Source: Butyrivibrio sp. (GTDB lineage: Bacteria; Bacillota; Clostridia; Lachnospirales; Lachnospiraceae). Taken from it: 59,677 nucleotides of DNA. Below the pieces are notes generated by a model. That model was not told the DNA's origin. It ran no database searches and was given only the letters and a program-made list of their open reading frames with translations. Where the stretch lies: contig JAILMY010000149.1 of assembly GCA_024692165.1 (NCBI GenBank), forward strand, positions 1 to 59,677, read 5' to 3'. Shown piece after piece: positions 29,278 through 39,777 of this stretch; the stretch's first letter is position 1; every line of letters begins with the position of its first letter. The position numbers were made by a program, and so were the translations under genes.

Positions 29278-32200
29278 ATGATTTTTTATATTTTTGTAAT
29301 ACTGATAACATTTGTTTATATCGCCTTCCTGGAGCTTTCCAAAAATATGCTGATATCCTGGGCTGTGGCCATTGTGGCAGCTATCGTTGCTTTGGCTTTA
29401 AAAGCCTATATGGGCAAAAGAGAAAAGAGCAAAGGAATATCGCTTCTGATATTCCTTGGACTGGTGCTTGTGTTTGTAGTAAGCTACATTCTTACAGGAC
29501 CGCCGGCAAAGAGAGTCCCGGCAGTGGATAACAATAATCCGGATGTGACAGATGTGGTGGAGATACCCCAGGGCGAACTTACGGGAGTCTACAACAAGGA
29601 CCACAGCGTAAAGGTATATGCCGGAATTCCATATGCCAAGGCACCGGTGGGGGACTTAAGGTTCAAAGAGCCTCAGGCTCCCGAGAAATGGGAGGGAGTT
29701 CTAAAGGCTGATCATTTCGGACCAATGGCTATGCAGACCAGGGGCTCGGTATGGTTTGATTCCCTGTCACATATCCTTGGCTGGCATGATTACCAGATAA
29801 AGTTCGGAGATGAGTATACAGAGGAGGTCAGCGAGGACTGCCTCTATCTGAATGTCTTTTCACCGGAAAGAAATACGACAAATTCCGGCGAACTGTTGCC
29901 GGTTATCTTCTATGTCCACGGCGGATCCCTGACAACTGGACAGTCCTCCTACTCGGAGTACAGGGGAGAGGATCTGGCAAAAAAAGGAGTGGTCTTCGTA
30001 AACTTTGCCTATAGACTTGGAGTATTCGGTTACTACGCGGCAGAGGATTTAAAGGAAGAGTCTCCCAATGGCACTACCGGAAACTATGGACTTCTCGATC
30101 AGATTGCGGCCCTTAAATGGGTCCATGAAAACATAAAAGCCTTTGGAGGCGACCCGGACAGGATAACCATTGCAGGAGAATCTGCAGGATCTTCCAGTGT
30201 AAATGCCCTCTGCGTATCGCCCCTTACAGAAGGTCTTTTTAACTACGCCATAGCAGAGTCCAGCGGCATAGTAGCGAGGGTCCCCTTCCACACCTTCAGG
30301 TTTTATGATGATGCCATAGAGACCGGAGATGAGGTGAGGAAGGAATTTGGAGTATCATCCTCTAAGGAGCTTAGGGCTATTACGGCAAAAGAGCTGGTGA
30401 AAACCAGAACTCAGAATTCATCCATGACAGTTGATGGTTATGCTATAACAGAGCAGCCATACCTGACCTATGAAAAGGGCAATAACCACGAGAAGGCTCT
30501 TTTAAACGGATTTAACCAGAAGGAAGCGGATGCGTTTCTTTTGGATACCAAGGCAACAAAGGAAAACTATGTTGAGCTTTTGGCGGATGATATGGGAGAA
30601 TACGCAGATGAGTTGTCTCAGGTGGTTCCCTATAATCTTCCCCAGAGGGATCAGCACTTTATTATCGATGGTATGGGTGAAGCCAAAGGCGCTCTGAACC
30701 TTGCCTACAGTGCCATATGGTTCAGTTACTCTCATTATGTCTGGAACAACTATATGGTAAAGCAGAACAGACCTGCCTATGAGTACTATTTCACCAAGAC
30801 TAATAATATGCTCTCCAATTATCATGCCGGTGAGATTCCCTATGCCTATGGCAATCTATGGCGGCATCCCGGGCTCTACGATGATGAGGATTACAAGCTT
30901 TCAGAGATTATGCAAAACTACTGGGTGAATTTTGCAAAGACGGGAGATCCCAACGGAGCCGGACTTCCAAGGTGGGAGATGAGAAGTAAAGAAAATACAA
31001 AGCTCCTCAACCTGGATACGGACATAAAGATGATGGAGGATCCAAATAACGAGATATACAAGGTAATAGACAAATTTCAGGAAAGCCAGGAGGTGCCAGG
31101 AGCAGAGGAGGCTATGGCTGAGTTCTACGGCGCTACATCTAAAGAGGAAAAGGCAGATGCGATTTCTTTTTACAGGGATAAGCTTCTCTCGGCAGGTATC
31201 GATCCAAAGTCACTGGAATACATAGACAGGGTCATATCTTCGGATATTGACCATGGCTTTTCCAGTGCTCAGATGGCCATCATAAGAGGCAGCGAGCTGG
31301 TTTTCAGAAATTCCTGGGGGCATGTCAGGACCTATGATGAAATGGGTGAAGTTGTTGAAGCAGGGGAAGTAACAAATGATTCTTTATATGACCTGGCTTC
31401 CAATACCAAGATGTACACGGTAAACTATGCCATCCAGTATCTGGTAACAAACGGCTCCTTAGACATTGATACGAAGATAGTTGATATTCTGGGAAAAGAG
31501 TTTGCGGAGGATACCATAGATATAGAGTACAAGGGCTATGAGCACGTTGATCTTGAGACCAACAAGGCCTGGAAGGCAGATCTTTCCATAAGAGATCTTT
31601 TGATGCACAGGGCAGGATTTCCTGCAGGTCCGCAGTATTTCAACGACAGGTATGATGTGGCTGAATTTGACTTTGATTCGGACAAGGGGAATGTCCTGTA
31701 TGTGGGAACCGACGGTGACTATGAAGCCAGGAAGGAGACTCTTTATCAGCTCTTCAGGACTCCTCTGATGTACGAGCCGGGAACTGATTCCCTGTACAGT
31801 GACCTGGATTTCATGATCCTTTGCTTTTGTATCGAAGAGATCACGGGGCAGGATTTTGATGACTATTTGGAGGAAACCTTTTATAAGCCCATGGGTCTTA
31901 CCCATATCACCTTTAACCCTCTGGATAACGGCTTTAAAAAAGAGGACTGCGTTGCCACTGAGGTTATGGGAAACAGCAGGGATGGGAACCTGAACTATAC
32001 AGGCATCAGAAAGTATACCCTTCAGGGGGAGGTTCATGATCCCAATGCCTTTTACTGTATGGCCGGAGTGTCGGGCCACGCAGGGCTTTTTTCAAATGCT
32101 GAGGACCTGGCAAAGCTGGCATCTGTCATGCTGACGGGAAAGTATCAGGGAAAAGAGTATTTTTCCAGAGAATGTATAGAAACCTTTACCGCAGAGGATC

Positions 32201-32634
32201 CCGAAAACCCAGGCTTTGGCCTTGGCTGGTGGGTTCAGGGAGATCACAAAAGAGATAGGTATTTTGGCACAAAATGCAGTAGAGCTACCTTTGGACATCA
32301 GGGCTTTACAGGAACCCTTACTATGATAGATCCGGAAAAAGAGCTGGTGATAGTTCTTTTGACTAATAAGATCCACTCAAGGCTCCTTGAGGGCGATAAG
32401 ACCTTAAGTGCCTACAGGGGAAATTATTATACAACAGGAAAGCTGGGCTTTGCGCCGGAGCTTATCATGACGGGAATAGACAAAGAGGCAAATGAATCAG
32501 AGTACAGGGATGTGATCGGGAAAATAGCCGACGATATGAAAGAAACCCTGGATAAAAAGAATATTACAGACGAAGATGATCCAAGGATGCTGGCCTATAA
32601 GTCCCTTTTAGGTGTCATGGAAAATGAACTATAA
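29278..32634 (+). CDS. TM-anchored bifunctional carboxylesterase type B / class C beta-lactamase-fold serine hydrolase fusion
   Basis: Three TM helices; YAGIPYAKAPVGDLRF, EDCLYLNVFSP, GESAGSSS (type B CE); then SNTK (SxxK), LYSDLDF, GHQGFTG. ATG 29278 after aggaggattac. Confidence 0.88.
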   Translation: MIFYIFVILITFVYIAFLELSKNMLISWAVAIVAAIVALALKAYMGKREKSKGISLLIFLGLVLVFVVSYILTGPPAKRVPAVDNNNPDVTDVVEIPQGELTGVYNKDHSVKVYAGIPYAKAPVGDLRFKEPQAPEKWEGVLKADHFGPMAMQTRGSVWFDSLSHILGWHDYQIKFGDEYTEEVSEDCLYLNVFSPERNTTNSGELLPVIFYVHGGSLTTGQSSYSEYRGEDLAKKGVVFVNFAYRLGVFGYYAAEDLKEESPNGTTGNYGLLDQIAALKWVHENIKAFGGDPDRITIAGESAGSSSVNALCVSPLTEGLFNYAIAESSGIVARVPFHTFRFYDDAIETGDEVRKEFGVSSSKELRAITAKELVKTRTQNSSMTVDGYAITEQPYLTYEKGNNHEKALLNGFNQKEADAFLLDTKATKENYVELLADDMGEYADELSQVVPYNLPQRDQHFIIDGMGEAKGALNLAYSAIWFSYSHYVWNNYMVKQNRPAYEYYFTKTNNMLSNYHAGEIPYAYGNLWRHPGLYDDEDYKLSEIMQNYWVNFAKTGDPNGAGLPRWEMRSKENTKLLNLDTDIKMMEDPNNEIYKVIDKFQESQEVPGAEEAMAEFYGATSKEEKADAISFYRDKLLSAGIDPKSLEYIDRVISSDIDHGFSSAQMAIIRGSELVFRNSWGHVRTYDEMGEVVEAGEVTNDSLYDLASNTKMYTVNYAIQYLVTNGSLDIDTKIVDILGKEFAEDTIDIEYKGYEHVDLETNKAWKADLSIRDLLMHRAGFPAGPQYFNDRYDVAEFDFDSDKGNVLYVGTDGDYEARKETLYQLFRTPLMYEPGTDSLYSDLDFMILCFCIEEITGQDFDDYLEETFYKPMGLTHITFNPLDNGFKKEDCVATEVMGNSRDGNLNYTGIRKYTLQGEVHDPNAFYCMAGVSGHAGLFSNAEDLAKLASVMLTGKYQGKEYFSRECIETFTAEDPENPGFGLGWWVQGDHKRDRYFGTKCSRATFGHQGFTGTLTMIDPEKELVIVLLTNKIHSRLLEGDKTLSAYRGNYYTTGKLGFAPELIMTGIDKEANESEYRDVIGKIADDMKETLDKKNITDEDDPRMLAYKSLLGVMENEL

Positions 32635-32765
32635 TAAACGTAAATACACTTAGTAATAGTTAATAAAATGTTAAGGGAATTAATCCGCTTTTTTAAGCAT
32701 TGAATAGTATTATAGTATTGGAAAATTGCACGTAGGACTATTTAATGTTTTACTGAGGTGTTTTT

Positions 32766-34547
32766 TTGAAGCAGTTTAACTTTGAGATCACTGATTCCGC
32801 GGATATTACTGCAGCGCTGCAGGAAGTATTCAATTATACGGTAGTGCATCCCTATAAGTCCATATTGTTCCATCTGTATTCAATAATGTTTGATGAGCAG
32901 CAGATAAAGCAGGTTCAGGATTCTATTCTGGAGATATTTGCTGATGCTAAGATAGCCGGAACAAGCTCCAACGGCGATATCTGTGACGGGCATCTGGCTG
33001 AATACGGAATGGTCATTGCTGTGTCCGCCTTTGAAACAACAGAGGCCAGGACACTGCTTTTGTCGTGCGAAAAGGAAAAGGAGAGGGAACTTGGCATCAA
33101 AATACGAAAGATAATTGATGCCACGGAAAATATCAAGGCAGCTGAGCTTTTCATTACGCTTAAGTCCATTAACTCCAAGAAGATTTTGGAGGAAGTGGAG
33201 CTGTGTAATCGGGAAGTAAAGATATTCGGAGGAGGAAGTGCCGGAGTCAATATATCCTCTACCGATACCAAAGTCATGAGCGAGAGAGAAATTTCCGGTG
33301 AGGGTGTAATGCTCGTAACCTATTCCGGAGATGATCTTCATGTGGATATACATCATGCCACAGGCTGGAAGCCTCTTGGTAAGGACCTTATTGCAACCAG
33401 GATAGAGGGCAAAAGACTCTATGAACTGGATGGAGTTCCTGCTTCTCTTATATACAACAAATATCTGGATATTCAGGCCGATGAATCTTTCTTTAACAAC
33501 GTAATGGAGTTTCCGCTTATGACCTGGCAGCATGGACAGAGCGTTTTAAGGCTGCCCTTTAATTGCCACACTGAAGACGGATCCATTGAACTTGCTGCTG
33601 AACTGGACAGAGGAGCCCAGGTAAATCTTTCCTATGGTGATCCTGAAGTAATTAAAGCAGATGTGGAAATCCTCACCGAAACTGTAAGGGACTTTGCGCC
33701 CGAAGCAATCTTTTTGTACTCCTGTGGTGTAAGAAGACTTTACTGGAAATATCTTTTGAACAAAGAGACGGGTCCATTTTACAAGATCGCGCCGGTGTGC
33801 GGATACTACTCCAGCGGTGAGATCATGAGGACCGGAAATATAATCATTGAGCACCATGTGACCCTGATAGCTGTCAGTATGCGCGAGGGCGTAAAGCCTC
33901 TTCCCGGAACGGATGTGAAAGAAGAAGGCACAAAGGCAGCAGCGCCGGTGCATAAGGTTCATAGTCAGATATCCATGGTCAGACGCCTTGCGAATTTTAT
34001 AAATGTTACTGCTGCCGAGCTTCGTGCCGCAAATGAAGAACTTCAGGAGATGGCTGACACGGATGCCCTGACAGGACTAAGCAACAGAAGAGTAATAGAT
34101 AAGATGGTAAGAACAGCGCTGCTTCATTCCGCAGCCTTTAACATAAGCCTTGTTCTGGGCATCATTGATCTGGATGATTTCAAGGATGTCAATGACACCT
34201 ATGGCCATTCTGTGGGAGATAAGGTTCTTGTGACCATTGCCGGTATTTTAAAAAAGGAGATCGGCAGGGTAAAGAGCTCCATGATAGGAAGATGGGGCGG
34301 AGAGGAATTTCTTTTTATCCTTCCCAATACTTCCATGGATGATGCTCTAAGGCGCATGGAAGCGATCAGAGCACTGATAGAAAAAACTGAATTTGAAGAA
34401 ATCGGAACAAAGACCATAAGTGTCGGTATGACTTCCTACTGCGCAGGCGACACAGCGGACGAAGTGTTCCAGAGAGCAGATGAAGCCCTTTATGAAGCCA
34501 AAGGCACAGGTAAGAACAAAATCTGTGTTCGGGAAAAGGAGATTTAA
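32766..34547 (+). CDS. FIST domain-GGDEF diguanylate cyclase
   Basis: FIST_N/FIST_C-like N-terminus (GTSSNGDICDG, GGGSAGVN, YSCGVRR); DTDALTGLSNRR, GRWGGEEF. Confidence 0.85.
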   Translation: MKQFNFEITDSADITAALQEVFNYTVVHPYKSILFHLYSIMFDEQQIKQVQDSILEIFADAKIAGTSSNGDICDGHLAEYGMVIAVSAFETTEARTLLLSCEKEKERELGIKIRKIIDATENIKAAELFITLKSINSKKILEEVELCNREVKIFGGGSAGVNISSTDTKVMSEREISGEGVMLVTYSGDDLHVDIHHATGWKPLGKDLIATRIEGKRLYELDGVPASLIYNKYLDIQADESFFNNVMEFPLMTWQHGQSVLRLPFNCHTEDGSIELAAELDRGAQVNLSYGDPEVIKADVEILTETVRDFAPEAIFLYSCGVRRLYWKYLLNKETGPFYKIAPVCGYYSSGEIMRTGNIIIEHHVTLIAVSMREGVKPLPGTDVKEEGTKAAAPVHKVHSQISMVRRLANFINVTAAELRAANEELQEMADTDALTGLSNRRVIDKMVRTALLHSAAFNISLVLGIIDLDDFKDVNDTYGHSVGDKVLVTIAGILKKEIGRVKSSMIGRWGGEEFLFILPNTSMDDALRRMEAIRALIEKTEFEEIGTKTISVGMTSYCAGDTADEVFQRADEALYEAKGTGKNKICVREKEI

Positions 34548-34689
34548 ATCTGTAAGTGATCATAGTATGGATTCTATGGCTCTGGCTGCTGCCAAAGGTG
34601 GTCAGAGCCTGTGTATTTACGGAAGGATTTAATTGTCGTAATATATAGTTCTGGCTTAATACTATTTTATTACAGGAGCTTTATTTTCT

Positions 34690-35322
34690 ATGTTACTTGC
34701 GATATTTGATCTCATCGGCACTGTGGCTTTTGCCATTTCCGGAGCCATTACCGGCATCAACAAAAAGATGGATGTTTTTGGTGTAAACATACTGGCCATA
34801 TTAACAGCCTGTGGTGGTGGTATGCTAAGGGATGTGGTCATGGGGGATTTTCCTCCGAAGATGTTTGTTAATCCATTTTATGTGGCAGTGGCAGCTGTTG
34901 TGGCGAATATCGTTTTTATCATCATGTATTATCACAGACCTATTCCTCAGAAGTTTGCAGGGCTTTATGAAAGAGGACTGTTTATATTTGATACACTGGG
35001 CCTTGCGGCTTTTATGGTAGATGGCGTTATGATAGGAGCCAATTTCGGATATGAGGAAGATCACTTCTTTCTGATATTTCTTGGATTTATCACCGGGGTC
35101 GGTGGCGGAGTTTTAAGAGATGTGTTATCAATCCAGATGCCGGCTATATTTGTAAAGCATGTATATGCGCTTCCTGTTATAATAGGGGGTATTCTCATGG
35201 TGATCATGCATGAGATAACAGGAGGATGGCAGGCCGCCATGATATGCGGCTTTGCGCTGGTTCTTTTGCTAAGGTTATTGGCAAGGCATTTTCTGTGGAA
35301 TCTGCCAAAAGTATCCATCTGA
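34690..35322 (+). CDS. TRIC/UPF0126 family membrane protein
   Basis: Duplicated UPF0126 units: AISGAITGINKKMDVFG...GGGMLRDV and FITGVGGGVLRDV. Confidence 0.9.
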   Translation: MLLAIFDLIGTVAFAISGAITGINKKMDVFGVNILAILTACGGGMLRDVVMGDFPPKMFVNPFYVAVAAVVANIVFIIMYYHRPIPQKFAGLYERGLFIFDTLGLAAFMVDGVMIGANFGYEEDHFFLIFLGFITGVGGGVLRDVLSIQMPAIFVKHVYALPVIIGGILMVIMHEITGGWQAAMICGFALVLLLRLLARHFLWNLPKVSI

Positions 35323-35388
35323 TCTAAATATACGGTGTATTGGGACAACATTTATATAAGGCAGATGAGTTTAGGAGGAGTATGAAAA

Positions 35389-35958
35389 ATGAGAATTGAA
35401 AAGGTTTCAGTTTCAGACGCAAAGGAGCTTCTTGGCATCTATGGTCCCTATGTGGAGAAGACAGCCATCACTTTTGAGTATGAGGTTCCCAGTGTGGAGG
35501 AATTTGAGGGCAGGATCAGAAACATTTCTTCAAAGTATCCATATATCAAGGCTGTTAATGACCTGGGTGAGATCGTGGGTTACGCCTATGCATCTGCCTT
35601 CAAGGGAAGAAGAGCCTATGACTGGTCCGTGGAGAGCACGGTTTATGTAAGGGAAGACCAGAAGAGAAACGGCGTTGGAATGGCTCTTTATGCAGCTCTT
35701 GAAAAGTCACTGGCAGACATGGGAATTTTGAATGTAAATGCCTGCATCGCTTATCTTAAGGATGGCACTACAGATGAGCATCTTACCAACGACAGCTACT
35801 TCTTCCACGAGAAGCTTGGTTACAAACTGGTTGGTACATTCCATGACAGCGGCTTCAAATTCGGAAGCTGGTACGACATGATCTGGATGGAAAAAATGCT
35901 GGGAGATCACAGCAAAGAGCCAAGACCGGTAGCCTTTGGAGAGTGGAAAATAAATTGA
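35389..35958 (+). CDS. GNAT N-acetyltransferase, phosphinothricin acetyltransferase-like
   Basis: EYEVPSVEEFEGRI, GEIVGYAYAS, YDWSVESTVYV, RNGVGMALYAALE. Confidence 0.88.
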   Translation: MRIEKVSVSDAKELLGIYGPYVEKTAITFEYEVPSVEEFEGRIRNISSKYPYIKAVNDLGEIVGYAYASAFKGRRAYDWSVESTVYVREDQKRNGVGMALYAALEKSLADMGILNVNACIAYLKDGTTDEHLTNDSYFFHEKLGYKLVGTFHDSGFKFGSWYDMIWMEKMLGDHSKEPRPVAFGEWKIN

Positions 35959-35984
35959 GAATTAATATGTGGTATCATATTAAT
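35955..35984 (+). promoter_or_regulatory. Predicted promoter TTGAGA-N17-TATTAA with 9-bp perfect inverted repeat in spacer/-10
   Basis: attaatatg (35961-35969) / catattaat (35976-35984). Confidence 0.45.
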
Positions 35985-36015
35985 CATAGATATTATCACG
36001 AATGGAGGGTTAGTA

Positions 36016-37710
36016 ATGGGTTACAAAGAAAGATACAATGAGTGGCTTGAAAAGTTGTCTGACAGTGATCCTTTAAAAGCAGAGCTCCTTGCAATAAAGG
36101 ACGATGAAAAAGAGATTGAGGACAGGTTTTATCAGGATCTTTCATTTGGAACGGCAGGACTTCGCGGCAAGGTTGGAGCAGGCACTAACCGAATGAATTT
36201 TTTGACAGTGGGCAAGGCTTCACAGGGCGTTGCCGATTATATTGTTTCTAAGGGAAAAGAGGCCTGTGACAAGGGTATTGTCATTGCCCATGATCCCAGA
36301 CATTTTTCAAAGGAATTTTCACAGCTGGCTGCAGGTATCTTTGCAGCCAACGGTATCAAAGTTTATACATTCCCGGATCTGCGCCCCACACCGGAGCTGG
36401 CATATATGATCAGGAGACTTGGAACAGTATCAGGAATCAATATCACAGCTTCCCATAATCCCAAGGAGTACAACGGATATAAGGCATATTGGGATGACGG
36501 ATGTCAGGTTTCATCAGATGTGGCTGACGGCATGACTGAAAAAATAAATGCTGTTGATATCTGGAGCGGTATAAAGACCTCTGACTTTAATGAGGGTGTT
36601 AAGGCCGGCAAGATCATCGTTCTTGGAGAAGAGTACGACAGAGAATATCTGGACAAGATCGAGTCCATGGCGATCCATGAGGGGGACGAGCTGGATCTTA
36701 CTATCCCTCTGGTTTACACACCACTTAACGGCTGCGGATCAATTCCGTTCAGACAGATGCTTAAGGACAGAGGCTTTACTAACTGGAAGATAGTTCCTGA
36801 GCAGGAAAATCCTGATCCGGATTTCAAGACAGTAGGCTATCCTAATCCTGAGGATCCCAAGGCCTTTAAACTTAGTGAGCAGTACGGAAGAGAGTTTGGC
36901 GCCGAGCTTTTAATGGCAACTGATCCTGATTCTGACAGATTTGCCATTGAGATCAGAGATGACAACGGTAACTACATTCCTCTTAACGGAAACCAGACAG
37001 GATATCTTTTGGTTAATTATGTCCTTGAGGGCCATAAGTCTGCAGGAACACTGCCTGCAAAGGGTGCTATGGTTAAGTCTATTGTTACTTCAACTCTTTC
37101 AACCATCATGGCAAAGGCATATGGCGTGGAGATGTTTGAGACCCTTACGGGCTTTAAGAATATCTGCGGAAAGATACCTTACCTTCATGAGAACGGATAC
37201 ACCTATCTCTTTGGATATGAGGAGTCTGTAGGCTATGCTGTCTGTGAGGACATCAGAGACAAGGATGGTATCAGTGCAGGTATGCTGGTGGCAGAGGCAG
37301 CAGCATACTATCGCAAGGAGGGCAAGACCCTTTGGGATGTTCTTCAGGAGATCTACGCGAAGTACGGCTTCTTTGCAGAGGATGAGCCAAACATTGTTCT
37401 TGAGGGAATTCCGGGAGCACAGCGTATCCAGCGTATGATGAAGTACTTTAGAGAGAATATTCCTTCTGAGGTTGCCGGCAGTAAGGTTGATAAGGTAATC
37501 GATTATATAAACGGCTATGAGGATATTCCGCCTCAGAACGCCATCAGACTTTTCCTTGATAACGGATCCTGGTTTGCCATCAGACCTTCAGGAACAGAAC
37601 CAAAGATCAAGTTCTATTTCTATTCCAACCGTGACAGCAGGGAGAATGCTCTGGCTACCAATAAACAGGTAAAAGAGGAGATATTTGGTATCATTAACTC
37701 AGTAGAATGA
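36016..37710 (+). CDS. pgcA: Phospho-sugar mutase (phosphoglucomutase)
   Basis: FGTAGLRGKVGAGTNRMN, TASHNPKEYNGYKAYW, ATDPDSDR, RPSGTEPKIKFY. Confidence 0.93.
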   Translation: MGYKERYNEWLEKLSDSDPLKAELLAIKDDEKEIEDRFYQDLSFGTAGLRGKVGAGTNRMNFLTVGKASQGVADYIVSKGKEACDKGIVIAHDPRHFSKEFSQLAAGIFAANGIKVYTFPDLRPTPELAYMIRRLGTVSGINITASHNPKEYNGYKAYWDDGCQVSSDVADGMTEKINAVDIWSGIKTSDFNEGVKAGKIIVLGEEYDREYLDKIESMAIHEGDELDLTIPLVYTPLNGCGSIPFRQMLKDRGFTNWKIVPEQENPDPDFKTVGYPNPEDPKAFKLSEQYGREFGAELLMATDPDSDRFAIEIRDDNGNYIPLNGNQTGYLLVNYVLEGHKSAGTLPAKGAMVKSIVTSTLSTIMAKAYGVEMFETLTGFKNICGKIPYLHENGYTYLFGYEESVGYAVCEDIRDKDGISAGMLVAEAAAYYRKEGKTLWDVLQEIYAKYGFFAEDEPNIVLEGIPGAQRIQRMMKYFRENIPSEVAGSKVDKVIDYINGYEDIPPQNAIRLFLDNGSWFAIRPSGTEPKIKFYFYSNRDSRENALATNKQVKEEIFGIINSVE

Positions 37711-37743
37711 TGAGCAGGTCTGCTTTTATGGCAGGGAGGGTGC

Positions 37744-38358
37744 ATGGGTACTTATCCCAAGGAAGTCTTTAGGAAAAGTCTGCATATGATAGGAGTGGCA
37801 GGGGTAATAGTATGGTTCTATACTCTGGATGATTGGAGGCAGTCAATTACTGTTACTCTTGCAATTACTGTTGTCATTTACCCAATGCTTTACCTGGGTT
37901 CCAGAATACCGGGGATGACAGAGTTCTTCAACGCCAGGAAGAAGGGCGAATATGCCAAGAGTTTTGCTGCGCTTTTTTTGACTTATATCATGGTTGCAGC
38001 TGTATGCTGGGGATATTTTAACCAGCGAATCCTGGGGGTGGCGAGCTTTATGGCATGGGGACCTGGAGATGCGGCAGCAGCTCTTGTGGGAAAAAGATAT
38101 GGGAAGCACAAGATAGGCAGAAAAAAGGCCAAGACTCTTGAGGGCTCCACTGCCATGTTTGTGCTTTCTCTTTTTAATGTATTATTTGTTCTTTATCTGT
38201 CCGGACTGTTTAGTATACCGGCTCTTATCCTGGTGTCTTTAATAACCGCTATTGTGACGACGATTACAGAACTTAAGGTTCTTGGCGGATATGATACTTT
38301 GTTCTGCCCGCTGGCAGCCATGACCGTTCTGTGCATATCTTATATGATAATCCTATGA
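37744..38358 (+). CDS. Dolichol/phytol kinase-like CTP-dependent membrane enzyme family
   Basis: Multi-TM; GPGDAAAALVGKRYGKHKIG and KTLEGSTAMF motifs. Confidence 0.72.
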   Translation: MGTYPKEVFRKSLHMIGVAGVIVWFYTLDDWRQSITVTLAITVVIYPMLYLGSRIPGMTEFFNARKKGEYAKSFAALFLTYIMVAAVCWGYFNQRILGVASFMAWGPGDAAAALVGKRYGKHKIGRKKAKTLEGSTAMFVLSLFNVLFVLYLSGLFSIPALILVSLITAIVTTITELKVLGGYDTLFCPLAAMTVLCISYMIIL

Positions 38359-39011
38359 AAAAAGAAAATGACGACGGGAAAAAAAGCGGCTTTAAGACCC
38401 TGCTTTTATCAGTTGTTTTAAGTTCTCCGGGCCCACTTATTCTGGGGCTCGGTCTTACTGTGGGAAGAAGTTCGACACAGATCTCAGATTTTACCAGAAG
38501 AAGTGCAGAGCTTCTTGCCATCATTGCCTCCTTTGTAGTCTACTGCATTACTAACGGCAAAAAGCCCATGGAGGAGCTTAGGAAAAAGAAAATAGAATGC
38601 AACAGCAATATCTTTGTTGGAATAATTATGTGCATCAGTGGTATCAGCATGATAATACTGGCTCTTGTTTCAAATAATGAGGACAAGGGAAATGTAATTC
38701 CGGCGCTGGCCATCGCCTTTAGCGGAGTTGTGGCAAATACTCTTTTCTGGAGAAAGTACAGTGCTCTATATAAAGAGAATGGCAATGTTATATTGGAGGC
38801 TCAGGCCAGATTATATGGTGCAAAGTCCATTGTAGATACCTGTATCACCTTATCTTTATTCGTAGTTGCATTATTTCCGGGGAAGCCCATATCCTACTAT
38901 TTTGATATGGTTGGCTCCATTATGGTGTCTGCATACATGATAAGAAGCGGCATTAAGACAATTATACAGAGCAAAAACCGCAAAAAATCCATAAATTTTA
39001 CAAATTTTTAA
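38355..39011 (+). CDS. Cation-diffusion-facilitator-like membrane protein
   Basis: Multi-TM with CDF-like TM arrangement; ATGA overlap with upstream gene. Confidence 0.55.
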   Translation: MKKENDDGKKSGFKTLLLSVVLSSPGPLILGLGLTVGRSSTQISDFTRRSAELLAIIASFVVYCITNGKKPMEELRKKKIECNSNIFVGIIMCISGISMIILALVSNNEDKGNVIPALAIAFSGVVANTLFWRKYSALYKENGNVILEAQARLYGAKSIVDTCITLSLFVVALFPGKPISYYFDMVGSIMVSAYMIRSGIKTIIQSKNRKKSINFTNF

Positions 39012-39117
39012 TATAAAGTAGTTAACTATCGGTATAAAAATACGATATAATATTAGAAAGAGCAGAGTACATCTGCTTTTTAGGTATTAGAAATTTGTGA
39101 AAGGAGGAAAGAAGTGT

Positions 39118-39291
39118 ATGACAGCTACATTGGATGCTCGAATGGAAGTAATGGACTGCATTAGCAAGGACTGCACTAATGAATACTATCCTGATCCTGA
39201 AAAAGTAGCCCATATTACAGGCTTACCATTGGGGGTTGTTTTTGATCTACTCATTGAACTCAAAAACCAGGGTTGTCTTGGGAAAAGATGA
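39118..39291 (+). CDS. Small (57 aa) HTH-like protein
   Basis: aaggagga RBS, ATG 39118; AHITGLPLGVVFDLLIELKNQGCLG resembles a winged-helix recognition segment. Confidence 0.6.
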   Translation: MTATLDARMEVMDCISKDCTNEYYPDPEKVAHITGLPLGVVFDLLIELKNQGCLGKR

Positions 39292-39336
39292 TCTTCACTA
39301 TTGATTTGGAGAATACAATGGAAGAACAGCAAAACT

Positions 39337-39372
39337 AAGGCTCTATGCACTGAATGCATAGAGCCTTTTTCT
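39337..39372 (+). terminator. Intrinsic terminator
   Basis: aaggctctatgca / tgcatagagcctt stem then tttctta. Confidence 0.85.
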
Positions 39373-39375
39373 TAC

Positions 39376-39627
39376 TTATAGCATTTCAACTGATTCGTGG
39401 CTGAAATCTGCTTTGCCGTCCTCGTAAAGCTTTTTCACAAAATCAATTGCTCTCTGGCCGGATTCCTCAATAGGAACGCTCTGGCTGTAGATGTATTTAA
39501 TATTGTCCCCGGTTTTAAGAAGAAAATCAACTTCGGTTCCCGAAATCTGTCCGTCACCAAAGTCTAATGGCTTAACCTCAACAGACTCAACTTCTTTCAC
39601 AATTCCCGCCTCAAAAAGAACTCTCAT
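39376..39627 (-). CDS. Hypothetical protein (83 aa)
   Basis: Minus strand ORF, agggttttttcATG context, ends at shared terminator. Confidence 0.6.
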   Translation of the reverse strand: MRVLFEAGIVKEVESVEVKPLDFGDGQISGTEVDFLLKTGDNIKYIYSQSVPIEESGQRAIDFVKKLYEDGKADFSHESVEML

Positions 39628-39777
39628 GAAAAACCCTCCTAGAATCAGTTAATAGTTACATATACATTATTTTATCACCATGTAAGCGCAATTGCGATAC
39701 TCTTTGGAGAAACCTTCGCAGTATGTTATTATATTTGGGGTAAATATTTGAAAAAAGAAATTACGGGGATTTTTAGA

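Noticed and set aside
34578-34608. GGCTCTG...CAGAGCC hairpin after the FIST-GGDEF gene
   Set aside because: No U-run follows; too weak to call an intrinsic terminator or RNA.
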